A stretch of 64,000 nucleotides of DNA. Origin: Lysobacter gummosus (GTDB taxonomy: Bacteria; Pseudomonadota; Gammaproteobacteria; Xanthomonadales; Xanthomonadaceae). Under the pieces are notes generated by a model. It made no database searches. It saw only the letters and a program-made list of their open reading frames with translations, and was not told where the DNA came from. Position numbers and translations under genes: made by a program. Shown here piece after piece: positions 44,284 through 56,364 of this stretch. The stretch covers positions 2,170,001 to 2,234,000 of the forward strand of contig NZ_CP011131.1 of assembly GCF_001442805.1 (NCBI RefSeq), written 5' to 3'. Numbering within the stretch: the stretch's first letter is position 1; the number at the start of each line of letters is the position of its first letter.

Positions 44284-45024
44284 TCAGCGGTTCGAGCGGG
44301 GCGAGGGTTTTGTCGCGGCTTTGCCGTCGCGGCGCAGGACGATGCCCGGCTTGGCGAAGAACAGATCCTTGCGCGAAGCCAGCAGCGCATCGATCTGCGC
44401 GCTGCTGCCTTTCACCGACGCGTCGATCTGCGGCTCGTCGTACTTCGACTTGGTTTCGCGCAGCGCGGCGTCGAGTTGCTTGACCGAGGTGATGTCGGGG
44501 TGTTCGGTGTGGCTGTGGGTGTTCTTGACGGTGCCGGGGACCGTGCCCGCGGCGATCAGCCTTGCCATTCGCAGCGTATCGACGCTGTGGATCGCGATCC
44601 GATCCGGGGTGACGACATAGCGCAGGAGCATGTAACGACCCCGATGCGAATCGCTGTCGTCATCGGAGTCTTCCCTATGCAAGCCCTGGCAGGTGGCGGG
44701 TTGAGTCGCCAGCGTGGCGTCGGTCGCGACGATGTACCCGCCGGTGGCATCGGGCAGATACGTAAAGCGGTAGCCGATCAGGTCGGAAGGGCACTCGCCG
44801 GTGTTGCGGTCGATCAATCCGCAATCCTTCGGCAGGATGCTGATCCGGTCGGTGTCGTCGAGTTGACGGCTGCGCCATTGCCCGACCAGACGCGGATCGC
44901 AGGCGACCTGGGTGCCGCTCGGCGGCGATTCGAAGGTGGTGACGCTGCACCCGCTCAGCAGGGCCAGCGCGAGGCCGGCCGCAAACAGCTTTCGTACCCG
45001 CGACGACAGCATGGGTAAACGCAT
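44284..45024 (-). CDS. lipoprotein, first member of a tandem paralogous set
   Basis: A 246-residue protein with signal 'KLFAAGLALALLSGC', lipobox LSGC at about residue 25-26. It carries 'VACDPRLVGQWRSRQLDDTDRI', again the CD..L.G.W block shared by the three. A long acidic insert 'HREDSDDDSDSHRG' is unique to it, and the tail is basic 'DGKAATKPSPRSNR'. GGAGGGAAATCCC before the ATG at 45024 fits. It is the first gene of the lipoprotein-mvaB-GGDEF/EAL transcript. Confidence 0.75.
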   Translation of the reverse strand: MRLPMLSSRVRKLFAAGLALALLSGCSVTTFESPPSGTQVACDPRLVGQWRSRQLDDTDRISILPKDCGLIDRNTGECPSDLIGYRFTYLPDATGGYIVATDATLATQPATCQGLHREDSDDDSDSHRGRYMLLRYVVTPDRIAIHSVDTLRMARLIAAGTVPGTVKNTHSHTEHPDITSVKQLDAALRETKSKYDEPQIDASVKGSSAQIDALLASRKDLFFAKPGIVLRRDGKAATKPSPRSNR

Positions 45025-45301
45025 GGGATTTCCCTCCATAGAACACACAGACCAGGGGCCGCCATGGTTCGGCGGCCGAGGAATCCGGCGCTCCCAGCCG
45101 GGATTGAAGCATTTGCGGCGCCATTATTCGGCGCGGTTGGGGGCTGCGGTCAAGTGGCTAGGGGAGCGCCGGTCTTTCAGGGGCGTTATTCCCGCGTTTC
45201 CCTCAAGGCTGCCGCTCCCGCGAAAGCGGGAATCCAGAGACTTCAGCGCCATCTCCCAAGAACGTCATTCCCGCGAAAGCGGGAATCCAGCGACTTCAAA
45301 C

Positions 45302-45373
45302 GTTCTCGCACGAAAGGCCCTGGATGTTCGGCTCCGCCGAAGTAAAGCAGAGCCCGCGTTCGCGGGAATGACG
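45302..45373 (+). repeat. 72-bp dispersed repeat unit, copy A
   Basis: Begins GTTCTCGCACGAAAGG, ends CGCGGGAATGACG. Differs from the copy at 45716-45787 at one position, and has a diverged reverse copy at 12179-12244, so it is a mobile or often-copied element of the genome. Confidence 0.85.
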
Positions 45374-45648
45374 GTAGGAAAAGGCGTGCGGACTTGGTAG
45401 GTGCGCAGAGCCTTCGTCGTCATCCCCATGCCGTAATTTTCGCGATGGAGGGAGTCCACAGTCTTCAGCGTCATCTCTCAAGAACGTCATTCCCGCGTTC
45501 GCGGAAATGACGGAAGGAAAGGACGTGTGTGCTTGGTAGGTACGCAGAGCCTTCGTCGTCGTCCCCATGCCGTCATTCTCGCGACGTTGGAAGTGCAGAG
45601 ACTTCAGTGCCATCTATCAAGAACGTCATTCCCGCGAAGGCGGGAATC
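45371..45648 (+). repeat. tandem duplication, period about 139 bases
   Basis: Two consecutive ~139-base units (45371-45509 and 45510-45648). Landmarks CTTGGTAGG at 45393 and 45532, GCAGAGCCTTCGTCGTC at about 45405 and 45544, and GAACGTCATTCCCGCG near 45483 and 45621 share that spacing. The copies differ at several bases, so the duplication is not recent. Confidence 0.8.
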
Positions 45649-45715
45649 CAGAGACTTCAGCGCCATTCCACCAGGTCGTCATTCCCGCGAAAGCGGGAAT
45701 CTAGCGACTTCAAAG

Positions 45716-45787
45716 GTTCTCGCACGAAAGGCACTGGATGTTCGGCTCCGCCGAAGTAAAGCAGAGCCCGCGTTCGCGGGAATGACG
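45716..45787 (+). repeat. 72-bp dispersed repeat unit, copy B
   Basis: 71 of 72 bases agree with copy A at 45302-45373. It ends 55 bases before the stop codon of the carboxylase gene read from the right. Confidence 0.85.
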
Positions 45788-45842
45788 AGTTGGAGGGCCC
45801 GCACGCAAACCGCCATAGCGATCTGCGTGCGGGCAGACAAAA

Positions 45843-47861
<2,019 letters not shown>

Positions 47862-48102
47862 GGCGTGCATCGCAAGTCGGGGCGCGTGTGCGCATGGAAA
47901 GAAAGACGGTCGGAACCGGTGACTACGCCGGCCGGCCGACGCGATGCGGGGATTTTCGCCGATTGGCGGGCGCCGTGTCGCCTGATCGGCCGGGCGAAAA
48001 CGCGACGTAGCGCGACGTTGCACGCGTTTGCGTGATCTGGTGGTGCCGGCGCTCGCCCATACGCCGAGGTGTTGACGAGCATCGTCCGGTTGCCGCGGTG
48101 GC

Positions 48103-48492
48103 TCACTGCGCGGGTATGCGGCAGACCGCTTCGATGTTGTTGCCGTCGGGATCGAACACGAACGCGCCGTAGTAATCGGGCGAGTAGTGCGGGCGGATGC
48201 CCGGCGCGCCGTTGTCGCGTCCGCCTGCGGCCAGCGCGGCGGCGTGGAAGGCATCGACCTGCTCGCGCGATTTCGCTTTCAGCGCCACGTGCAGGCCGGT
48301 GGAGGTGCGCTCGCCGGTGCCGATCCAGAAGGCGGGCTCGTGCTGCGGGCCGAAGGCGTGGCCTTCGTAGCCGCCGGTCTGTTCCTTGCTGAGCGACATC
48401 ACCAGGCCGTAGCCCAGCGGCGCCAGCGCGCGCAGGTAGAAGTCGTGGCTGCGGCGCAGGTCGGAAACGGCGAAACCCAGGTGATCGAGCAT
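48103..48492 (-). CDS. VOC family (glyoxalase-like) protein
   Basis: A 129-residue protein, one vicinal-oxygen-chelate unit pair. 'LDHLGFAVSDLRRSHDFYLRALAPLGYGLVM' and 'HVALKAKSREQVDAFHAAALAAGGRDNGAPGIRPHYSPDYYGAFVFDPDGNNIEAV' carry the His and Glu/Asp positions that bind metal in glyoxalase I and ring-cleavage dioxygenases. Substrate unknown. Single gene, 240 bases from the carboxylase gene on the same strand. Confidence 0.88.
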   Translation of the reverse strand: MLDHLGFAVSDLRRSHDFYLRALAPLGYGLVMSLSKEQTGGYEGHAFGPQHEPAFWIGTGERTSTGLHVALKAKSREQVDAFHAAALAAGGRDNGAPGIRPHYSPDYYGAFVFDPDGNNIEAVCRIPAQ

Positions 48493-48712
48493 GGCGGACT
48501 CCAGGGCGGAAGCGGGGTGGGCGGTGAGGTTGGGTTCGGGATACGGATCGCCGAGGCCGGACGCACGGCTGTTGCCGGGACGACGGGCCTGGGTTTATGC
48601 GGGGCGGTTGAGGCCGGCAGGTTGTGGGTTCTGCCGGTGTGAGGGGCTTGGGATTACGCGGTTACTGCCGGGGCCGGTCGATTACAGCTTCGGGCGGAGC
48701 GACGGGCCTGGT

Positions 48713-49495
48713 TTACGCGATCCAGTTTGGCTTTCGCTTATCCAGAAACGCCGACAACCCTTCCTGACCTTCGGCCGATACTCGCAGCCCGGCGATCAAG
48801 GCCGCGTTGTCGGCGTCCAGGCGGGCGCCGTCGCGTTCGCCGGCGACCCGGCGCACCAGCGCCTTGGCCTGCGCGGCCGCGTGCGGGCCGGCCTTGAGCA
48901 GCAGCGCGATCTGCTGGTCGATCGCCGCGTCGAGCTGATCGGCCGCGACCACCTCGTGCAGCAGGCCGATGCGCAGCGCGGTGGCGGCGTCGAAGATCTC
49001 CGCGCTGGCGAACCAGCGCCGCGACTGGCGCGCGCCGATGGCTTCGATCACATACGGCGAGATCACCGCCGGCAGCAGGCCGAGCTTGCTTTCGGTCAGG
49101 CCGAACTTGGCCTGCGGCGCGGCGATGGCGATGTCGCAGCAGGCGACCAGACCGACGCCGCCGCCGAAGGCCGCGCCCTGGACCCGGGCCAGGGTCGGCT
49201 TGGGCAGTTCGTTGAGGGTGCGCATCAGCCGGGCCAGGGCCAGCGCGTCCTCGCGGTTCTCCGCTTCGCCGGCCGCGGCCATGCCGCGCATCCAGTTGAG
49301 GTCGGCGCCGGCCGAGAACGAAGCGCCTTCGCCCTCGATCACCACCACCCGCACGCCGTCGTCGGCGCCGACCGACTCCAGCGCGCCGGTCAGGGCCGCG
49401 ATCAGGATGGCGTCGAACGCATTGTGCAACTCGGGACGGTTCAGGCGCAGGCGGGCGACAGGGCCCTCGCGCAGGCTCAGCAGCGGGTGGCTCAT
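48713..49495 (-). CDS. liuC: enoyl-CoA hydratase, probable methylglutaconyl-CoA hydratase
   Basis: A 260-residue crotonase-fold enzyme. 'SFSAGADLNWM' (about 62-72) and 'AFGGGVGLVACCDIAIA' (about 102-118) form the oxyanion hole; 'FGLTESKLGLLPAVISPYV' (about 126-144) carries the catalytic acidic residue. Position among the leucine-degradation genes and the LNWM form of the motif (shared with methylglutaconyl-CoA hydratases) suggest hydration of 3-methylglutaconyl-CoA, the step before HMG-CoA lyase; the substrate is inference. Start set at MSHPLLSL; MPMSH is two codons earlier. Divergent from feoA. Confidence 0.85.
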   Translation of the reverse strand: MSHPLLSLREGPVARLRLNRPELHNAFDAILIAALTGALESVGADDGVRVVVIEGEGASFSAGADLNWMRGMAAAGEAENREDALALARLMRTLNELPKPTLARVQGAAFGGGVGLVACCDIAIAAPQAKFGLTESKLGLLPAVISPYVIEAIGARQSRRWFASAEIFDAATALRIGLLHEVVAADQLDAAIDQQIALLLKAGPHAAAQAKALVRRVAGERDGARLDADNAALIAGLRVSAEGQEGLSAFLDKRKPNWIA

Positions 49496-49570
49496 CGGCA
49501 TGGGAGAGTTTGTGGGAGTTGGCGAATGATACCGTTCAGCTTGCCGCATCCGCCTCTGTACGGCGGTCGG

Positions 49571-49595
49571 TGCTAGAATGAGAACAATTCCCATT
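49571..49595 (+). promoter_or_regulatory. feoAB promoter with Fur-box-like operator
   Basis: TGCTAGAAT (49571-49579) is an extended -10 element. Overlapping it, AATGAGAACAATTCCCATT (49577-49595) is an inverted repeat (AATGxGAA...TTCxCATT) resembling the xanthomonad Fur box. Fur-Fe2+ binding there would block the promoter, so feoAB should be induced by iron limitation. Inference from sequence. Confidence 0.6.
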
Positions 49596-49625
49596 TGGGA
49601 CGCCACCCTCCGTGGAAGCCACCTC

Positions 49626-49870
49626 TTGAAGCTGTCCGAACTGCCGCATCGAACCGCGGCCACGGTCGAATCCGTCGATGACCACACGCCCAACGACACC
49701 ATTGCCAGACGCCTGCGCGAATTGGGTTTCGTCAGCGGCGAGCGGGTCGAAGTGATGGCCGCCGGACCGGTCGCCGCCGAGCCGCTGCTGGTGCAGATCG
49801 GCTACACCCGTTTCGCCCTGCGCCGCAGCGAGGCCGCGCGGGTGCGGGTCAGTGTGTTGGAGAACCCGGC

Positions 49871-49874
<4 letters not shown>
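49626..49874 (+). CDS. feoA: ferrous iron transport protein A
   Basis: An 82-residue SH3-like protein, the small partner of FeoB. 'KLSELPHRTAATVESVDDHTPNDTIARRLRELGFVSGERVEVMAAGPV' and 'VQIGYTRFALRRSEAARVRV' match FeoA. The TTG at 49626 is the likely start because KLSELP is the normal N-terminus; the upstream ATG at 49578 would start inside the promoter. Its stop overlaps the feoB start (ATGA at 49871-49874). Confidence 0.92.
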
Positions 49875-51835
<1,961 letters not shown>

Positions 51836-51838
51836 GCG

Positions 51839-52081
51839 ATGAATGCCGGACTGTTCGCGCAATACGTGGTGGTGGCGATCGCGGTGCTGATCAGCGCCGT
51901 GGTCGTCGCGCGCAAGCAGTTCCCCGGCGGCGTGCGCCGCCTGCGCATCGCCTGCGCCTTGCCGCTGGTGCGCGACGGACGTCCGCAGTGGATACGCAAC
52001 CTCGGCAAGCGCATCGCGCCGGCGCCGAGCGCGTCGGGGCCTAACTGCGCGGGTTGCGACAACTGCGGGCCTTCGGACTGA
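51839..52081 (+). CDS. DUF6587-type small membrane protein (third gene of feo operon)
   Basis: An 80-residue protein with one N-terminal membrane segment (FAQYVVVAIAVLISAVVVA) and a C-terminal Cys motif 'NCAGCDNCGPSD'. It starts three bases after feoB and is the usual third gene of feoAB operons in xanthomonads (DUF6587). It is not FeoC-like in sequence, though it may act similarly, for example binding an iron-sulfur cluster or metal through the Cys residues. Confidence 0.75.
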   Translation: MNAGLFAQYVVVAIAVLISAVVVARKQFPGGVRRLRIACALPLVRDGRPQWIRNLGKRIAPAPSASGPNCAGCDNCGPSD

Positions 52082-52153
52082 GGCGGCGATAACGCGCGTG
52101 CCGCGTCGAACCGGCGCGGCGTGGATTCACATTGGATCGAACCGCCGCGCGGC

Positions 52154-52693
52154 TCAGCCGGTGCGATCGCGCATGTAGTTCAGCGCCTCGCGCAGATAAC
52201 CGCCGGCCTCCTGCAGATGCGCGGGCGGGCAGCCCTCGACGAAGCGGCTGTCGCCGTCGCGCAGTTGCAGATAAGCGCTGATGTCGCCCCCGTCCCAGAG
52301 GAAATCGAAGATCACGATGAAATCGTCCGCGCCCGGGTCGTTGTAGGCGCTGGCGCCGCGCAACGGCGTCAGCAGCCGCAGCATCTCGTGGAAATTCTCC
52401 GAGGCCTGCAGCATGGCGATGCGCAAGGTGCGCTTGATTTCGTCGTATTCCACCGGCGGCATGCCGGTCCAGTCGTCCTCGCGCCAGGCCTTGATGACCT
52501 CGGCCACGCGGGCCGCGTCCAGGTCGCCCAGGATCGCCGCGGGCACGCGGTTGTCGCCGGCCATGGGGTGGCGGTCGAACCAGGATTGCCAATCGCCGAA
52601 CGACGCCGGACGCGCCGGCGTGGAGTTCATGAAGGCCTCGTACTGCTCGTGGCTCAGGGTGAAGCGCGCATACAACGAAGCGGGTTCCGACAT
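52154..52693 (-). CDS. hypothetical protein
   Basis: A 179-residue soluble protein, MSEPASLYARFTLSHEQYEAFMNSTPARPASFGDWQSWFDRHP... AAGGATCC lies before the ATG. 'SASENFHEMLRLLTPLRG' and 'DDFIVIFDFLWDGGDISAYLQL' suggest an alpha/beta protein, but I do not recognise the family. It lies 40 bases after the zinc-ribbon gene on the same strand, likely the third gene of the bactofilin operon. Confidence 0.6.
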   Translation of the reverse strand: MSEPASLYARFTLSHEQYEAFMNSTPARPASFGDWQSWFDRHPMAGDNRVPAAILGDLDAARVAEVIKAWREDDWTGMPPVEYDEIKRTLRIAMLQASENFHEMLRLLTPLRGASAYNDPGADDFIVIFDFLWDGGDISAYLQLRDGDSRFVEGCPPAHLQEAGGYLREALNYMRDRTG

Positions 52694-52733
52694 CGAGGGG
52701 GATCCTTTCCTTCTGATACCGGCGCGCCGCCGC

Positions 52734-53108
52734 TCAGCGGCGCAACCGGCCCTTGTTCGCGGCCTTGTAGCCGACCGCTTCGAACGCTTCGACCGAGAGA
52801 GTGAAAGTGCGCTCATCCCCGGGGAACAGCGCGCCCACGCCGACGACCTGACGGGTGATTTCCTCGCCGCGATCGTTCTTGATCGACAAGACCATCGAGT
52901 ATTCCCAGGCACCATCGCTGGGTGGGTGGCGAATGGTGCCTTCTACGTGCAGCGGCGAAAATCGTTTCGCCGCTTGCGCGTTTGCGTCGGAATCGAATCG
53001 CAGATGATGCCGGCAGGCAGGGCAGACGCTCGCGGTTTCGAGAATCGTCGCCTTGCAGTGCGGGCAGATGCGTGTCGCCCCGGGCATGCCCTGGCGAACA
53101 GCGCTCAT
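52734..53108 (-). CDS. zinc-ribbon protein
   Basis: A 124-residue protein. 'RICPHCKATILETASVCPACRHHLRF' (about 14-40) is a double CxxC zinc ribbon. The rest is a beta-rich domain with 'LHVEGTIRHPPSDGAWEYSMVLSIKNDRGEEITRQVVGVGALFPGDERTFTLSVEAFEAV', resembling protein-protein binding modules. The ATG start overlaps the bactofilin stop (ATGA at 53105-53108), so both are made together and may interact. Confidence 0.75.
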   Translation of the reverse strand: MSAVRQGMPGATRICPHCKATILETASVCPACRHHLRFDSDANAQAAKRFSPLHVEGTIRHPPSDGAWEYSMVLSIKNDRGEEITRQVVGVGALFPGDERTFTLSVEAFEAVGYKAANKGRLRR

Positions 53109-53737
53109 GAGTCGGCGCCGGTCTCCGTCTTGGCGCCGTTCTTCTCGCCCTTGTCGTTCTTGTCGGCGTTGCGGTCGGACTTGCCGGCGTCGTTGCGGGC
53201 GACCGACTTGCCGCTGTCTTCCCAACCGAACTCGACCTGGCCGCGAACGCGCGCGCCGGCGGCGACGGTGACCACGCCGGCCTTGACGTCGCCGATCATC
53301 ACGCCGCTTTCCAGCAGTTCCACCCGCTGCGCGGCTTCGATGTTGCCTTCCAGCTCGCCGGCGATGACGACCTTGCGCGCGCGCACGCCACCGTTGAGCT
53401 TGGCGCCGAGTTCGACGGTGAGATCGCCGTCTACCTGCACGTCGCCCTTGAAGCGGCCGGCGATGCGGATGTGGCCGGCACCGTGGATCTTGCCTTCGAT
53501 CGACAGGTCCGAGGCGATCAGCGATTCCTTGACGACCGGCTGCTCGGCCTGGCGCGGCGCGGGGGCCGGGGTCGGAGCGGGCGCGGCGATCGGAGCCGGA
53601 GCCGGAGCCGGCGTGGACGGCTGGCCGAAGGAGTATTCGCTTGCCGGATCGGGTTCACGCTTGAGCGCGGTTTCCGGCGGCAGCGGCGGAACCGGATTGT
53701 CGCGCTTGGGCGGGGCGGGCTGGTTGAAGATTGCCAT
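53105..53737 (-). CDS. bactofilin (polymer-forming cytoskeletal protein)
   Basis: A 210-residue protein. A Pro-rich N-terminal tail (about 1-85) is followed by the bactofilin beta-helix: 'ESLIASDLSIEGKIHGAGHIRIAGRFKGDVQVDGDLTVELGAKLNGGVRARKVVIAGELEGNIEAAQRVELLESGVMIGDVKAGVVTVAAGARVRGQVEF', repeating Gly and hydrophobic residues every five to seven. The C-terminal tail is Lys/Asp-rich. Bactofilins polymerise into filaments and direct wall growth or cell shape. ATG chosen as MAIFNQPAPP. Confidence 0.92.
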   Translation of the reverse strand: MAIFNQPAPPKRDNPVPPLPPETALKREPDPASEYSFGQPSTPAPAPAPIAAPAPTPAPAPRQAEQPVVKESLIASDLSIEGKIHGAGHIRIAGRFKGDVQVDGDLTVELGAKLNGGVRARKVVIAGELEGNIEAAQRVELLESGVMIGDVKAGVVTVAAGARVRGQVEFGWEDSGKSVARNDAGKSDRNADKNDKGEKNGAKTETGADS

Positions 53738-54022
53738 GACGCGGTGTTCCTCAGGTCGGGGGATCAGGTGATGACACGCGTGAACTTCGGAGCCTAACAC
53801 GCTGATACGAAGCGCCCACTGTGATGCATCTCACCAATCCGAGTTACGGGAAAAGGCGACTCCAGTTCAGTTTTCGCAGGCAGCGGCGCGATTGAGAAAC
53901 AGCCTGATCCGGCGCGCATTCATGCAAGCGCGCCGCTTCCTTGATGGCAAAAATAATTCAGAAGTCTTTCAGGACGATGAATGGGGTGGGCGGGGCGGGG
54001 ACAGCAGAGCCGGGCGTTGGGC

Positions 54023-55549
54023 TCAGACAATCACGGGGGCGAAGAGCAGAGCCAATGCGGCTAGCCCGGTCAGGCCGGCCAGAGCCCACAACCAGCCTTC
54101 GCGTTTACGGGTTTGAGCGACACTGATCTTATGCGCGCGAGCGTAGACCACATCGTGCGCGATCTGCAGCGCGCCAGCCGCGACCGCGATATACGGCAGC
54201 GACAGGTCCATTGGCTGTCCAAGCAACGGCACGAGCGCGCATAAGGCGGTGATGCTGGCGACATAGAAAGCGACCGCCGGCACCGAGTGAATTCGGCCGC
54301 GCACCATGATCAACGCGACCGTGGCCAGACCGGCGAAGAACGCGCCTTCGATGGGCGCGAAATAACCCACCAACAAGCAGGTCAGCAGAGTGGGGATGGC
54401 GACAATGACAGCCGTGTCCCAACCCCAGCGCCGCTCGATAAGGTCTTTGAAGTGCAACAACCCAGCCCATAGTGCGACTGAGGTGAGCCATACGATGAAC
54501 AACGCCGCGATGTTGCGCGCGGCGTGAGCGAACGGGACCGGATCCAGGCCCATCAGTAGCGAAGCGAGTCCGACGGTGGCTAGGTAGTACAGCGCGCAGC
54601 GCCCCAGTCCGACCAGCACGCGCCGATAATTGAGCCAACGACGATCGGTAGCGCGACGCCAGAAACCGACGCTGGCCGAATCGAGTTGCGACTGCGCCAA
54701 GGAGGCGTCAGTTTGTTCGAGCCGTTCAAGCAGTTCGATCAAGTGCGTGGGCATCATCGGTACCGCGGCGACGAGTAAGCGCCGCGGCCAGAAGCGCGGG
54801 CCGAGTAGTTCGTGCATCGGCCAGCGCTCGGTCGGCCGCTTATGCGGCGAGCAACGCTGGGCGATGATGCGCTTGAAATGCGCGTAGCGTTCGGAGCGGT
54901 GATAGGTGAAATACAGGATCTGGCCCAGATGTTCTTCGCGCGGATCGGTGGTGATCAGCGCGAAGAATTCGGCGATCGCGTCGATCGCATCCTTGGGCGG
55001 CGGCGGCTCGCCTTGGGCCAGTGCGCGCGCGACCGGAATGCGCAGCGCGTGCTTGAGTTCCAATGCGTACAGCGGTTCGAGATCGTGCAGCCAGCGCTGC
55101 AAATCGATGGGCCGGTCGCTCGTGGCATGGGCGAATAATGCGTGTAGGAAGCTGTCGAGATCGAACTGCTGCGTCGGTTCGTCGAGCTCGGTTCCGTCGG
55201 TTCGCGATTCTTGCGCGGTCACGCACCCTTCGGGCTGCGGATGCGAGGCGAACAGGGGCGTCTGTGTGTCAGGCGCAACGGACTCGGCCTGCGAGCGTTC
55301 GTGGAGGTCGGTCGCGGATGCGTCGTCATCGCCCGTCGCCGAGGTGTCGGAAGACGCTTCGAACTCTTCGTCGTCCTGCTCGGGACGGTATTGCGCGTAC
55401 GCCAGGCAATGCTGATAGGCCTCGTGCAGTTCCTGGAATCCTGCCGGGTCCTCATCGGGGCGTGTGCGCTTGATCTCGCGCGCATAGGCCCGCTTGATCT
55501 CGCGCTCGTCCGCCGTCGGTTCCAGCCCCAGTCGTTCGAATGCGCTCAT
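54023..55549 (-). CDS. J-domain membrane protein (DjlC-like, second copy)
   Basis: A 508-residue membrane protein. The N-terminal J-like domain, 'FERLGLEPTADEREIKRAYAREIKRTRPDEDPAGFQELHEAYQHCLAYA', has the four-helix pattern but HPD is replaced by RPD, as in DjlB/DjlC. A long cytosolic region is followed by about eight membrane segments towards the C-terminus (about 290-500). DjlC-like proteins work with the Hsp70 HscC. The start overlaps the stop of the first J-protein gene (ATGA at 55546-55549); there is no ribosome-binding site, so translation is coupled. Confidence 0.8.
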   Translation of the reverse strand: MSAFERLGLEPTADEREIKRAYAREIKRTRPDEDPAGFQELHEAYQHCLAYAQYRPEQDDEEFEASSDTSATGDDDASATDLHERSQAESVAPDTQTPLFASHPQPEGCVTAQESRTDGTELDEPTQQFDLDSFLHALFAHATSDRPIDLQRWLHDLEPLYALELKHALRIPVARALAQGEPPPPKDAIDAIAEFFALITTDPREEHLGQILYFTYHRSERYAHFKRIIAQRCSPHKRPTERWPMHELLGPRFWPRRLLVAAVPMMPTHLIELLERLEQTDASLAQSQLDSASVGFWRRATDRRWLNYRRVLVGLGRCALYYLATVGLASLLMGLDPVPFAHAARNIAALFIVWLTSVALWAGLLHFKDLIERRWGWDTAVIVAIPTLLTCLLVGYFAPIEGAFFAGLATVALIMVRGRIHSVPAVAFYVASITALCALVPLLGQPMDLSLPYIAVAAGALQIAHDVVYARAHKISVAQTRKREGWLWALAGLTGLAALALLFAPVIV

Positions 55550-56364
55550 AAGGAGGAATTGAAGCCCTTGAATGCGCGCATCACCGTCATGCACACGAAC
55601 AACAGCACCAGCAGCCACATCCACGGCGGCTCTTCGCTGCTGCGCCGGGGATCGGGTTGGGCGAAGCGCAACTCGCTGAAGTCGGTGCCGGTCGAGCGCG
55701 CGCGTTCGCGCAGTTCATCGACGGCAGCGTGCATCCACGGGCGGCCGGGATGCAGGCCATCCAGTTCGAAGAAACGCAGGATCACTTCCAGCGGGTGCAT
55801 GTACAGCGTCGGCCCGTCGCAGAGAAACTCCAGGACATGCTGGCCCACCGCTTCCTTGCGCTCAAGGTTGTACAGCGCCGGATGCGCGCGCAGCCATGCA
55901 TCCAACTGCCCGGGCGAGTGCCTGGCCTGGTAGCGGAACAGCTCGCGGGTGAATTGATCGAGGTCGAAGGCGGCTTCGTCTTCGGGCGGCGTCAGGGCGA
56001 TGTCGATGGCGGATGCCGGCCAGCGCGGCGCCTCATGGGGTTCGCTGCGATGACTGTAGCGCCACAGCGTCGATGGCAGCGCCGCAGGCCACTGGGGATC
56101 GATCGCGTCCAGCGGCTGCAGCGCCGGCGCGTCGAATTGCAGCGATATGTCGTCGAACGCGGCAGCGGGCATGTCGGCGTGGCTGAAGTCGGCGGCATCC
56201 TCCGGCGCCGCCAGCTCCAGGCAGCGCACATACGCCTCATGCAATTGCTGGAACGCCTGCGGGTCTTCGTCGGGCCGCGCCAGCCGCAGCTCGCGCGCGT
56301 AGGCGCGCTTGATCTGCGCCCGGTCCGCGTCCTCGGACAGGCCCAGCCGCGCGAACGGGTTCAC
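55546..56364 (-). CDS. J-domain membrane protein (DjlB/DjlC-like, first copy)
   Basis: A 272-residue protein with an N-terminal J-like domain, 'FARLGLSEDADRAQIKRAYARELRLARPDEDPQAFQQLHEAYVRCLELA', again with RPD instead of HPD, and one C-terminal membrane helix (WMWLLVLLFVCMTVMRAF). The middle contains an 'FTRELFRYQARHSPGQLDAWLRAHPALYNLERKEAVGQHVLEFL' block also seen in the second J protein. It starts at a GTG overlapping the hscC stop. It likely delivers substrates to HscC at the inner membrane. Confidence 0.8.
   Translation of the reverse strand: MNPFARLGLSEDADRAQIKRAYARELRLARPDEDPQAFQQLHEAYVRCLELAAPEDAADFSHADMPAAAFDDISLQFDAPALQPLDAIDPQWPAALPSTLWRYSHRSEPHEAPRWPASAIDIALTPPEDEAAFDLDQFTRELFRYQARHSPGQLDAWLRAHPALYNLERKEAVGQHVLEFLCDGPTLYMHPLEVILRFFELDGLHPGRPWMHAAVDELRERARSTGTDFSELRFAQPDPRRSSEEPPWMWLLVLLFVCMTVMRAFKGFNSSL

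Larger units (their letters stand above)
45186..45787. repeat. REP-like palindromic repeat cluster
   Basis: At least six copies of a palindromic core, TCATTCCCGCGAAAGCGGGA or variants (e.g. near 45215, 45268, 45361, 45488, 45627, 45680), most followed by 'ATCCAGAGACTTCAGCGCCAT' or 'ATCCAGCGACTTCAAA'. Each core can fold into a short hairpin. No protein-coding potential; resembles bacterial REP/BIME elements. Confidence 0.8.
45025..45842. other. long gap filled with repeats
   Basis: About 820 bases between the first lipoprotein gene and the carboxylase gene, with no convincing gene. From 45186 to 45787 it consists of several palindromic units of the form ATTCCCGCGAAAGCGGGAAT, a 139-base tandem duplication and two 72-bp units (see repeat entries). 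The first 160 bases hold nothing I recognise. Confidence 0.8.

Noticed and set aside
45186..45787. Possible CRISPR array from repeated ~20-base palindromes
   Set aside because: Spacing between repeats is irregular, spacers are themselves repeated, and there is no cas gene. REP-like repeats explain it.
47862..48254. N-terminal extension of the biotin-carboxylase gene
   Set aside because: The frame stays open upstream of MFEKILIANRG but its sequence is Arg/Pro-rich without similarity to the family; carboxylases normally start at this Met.
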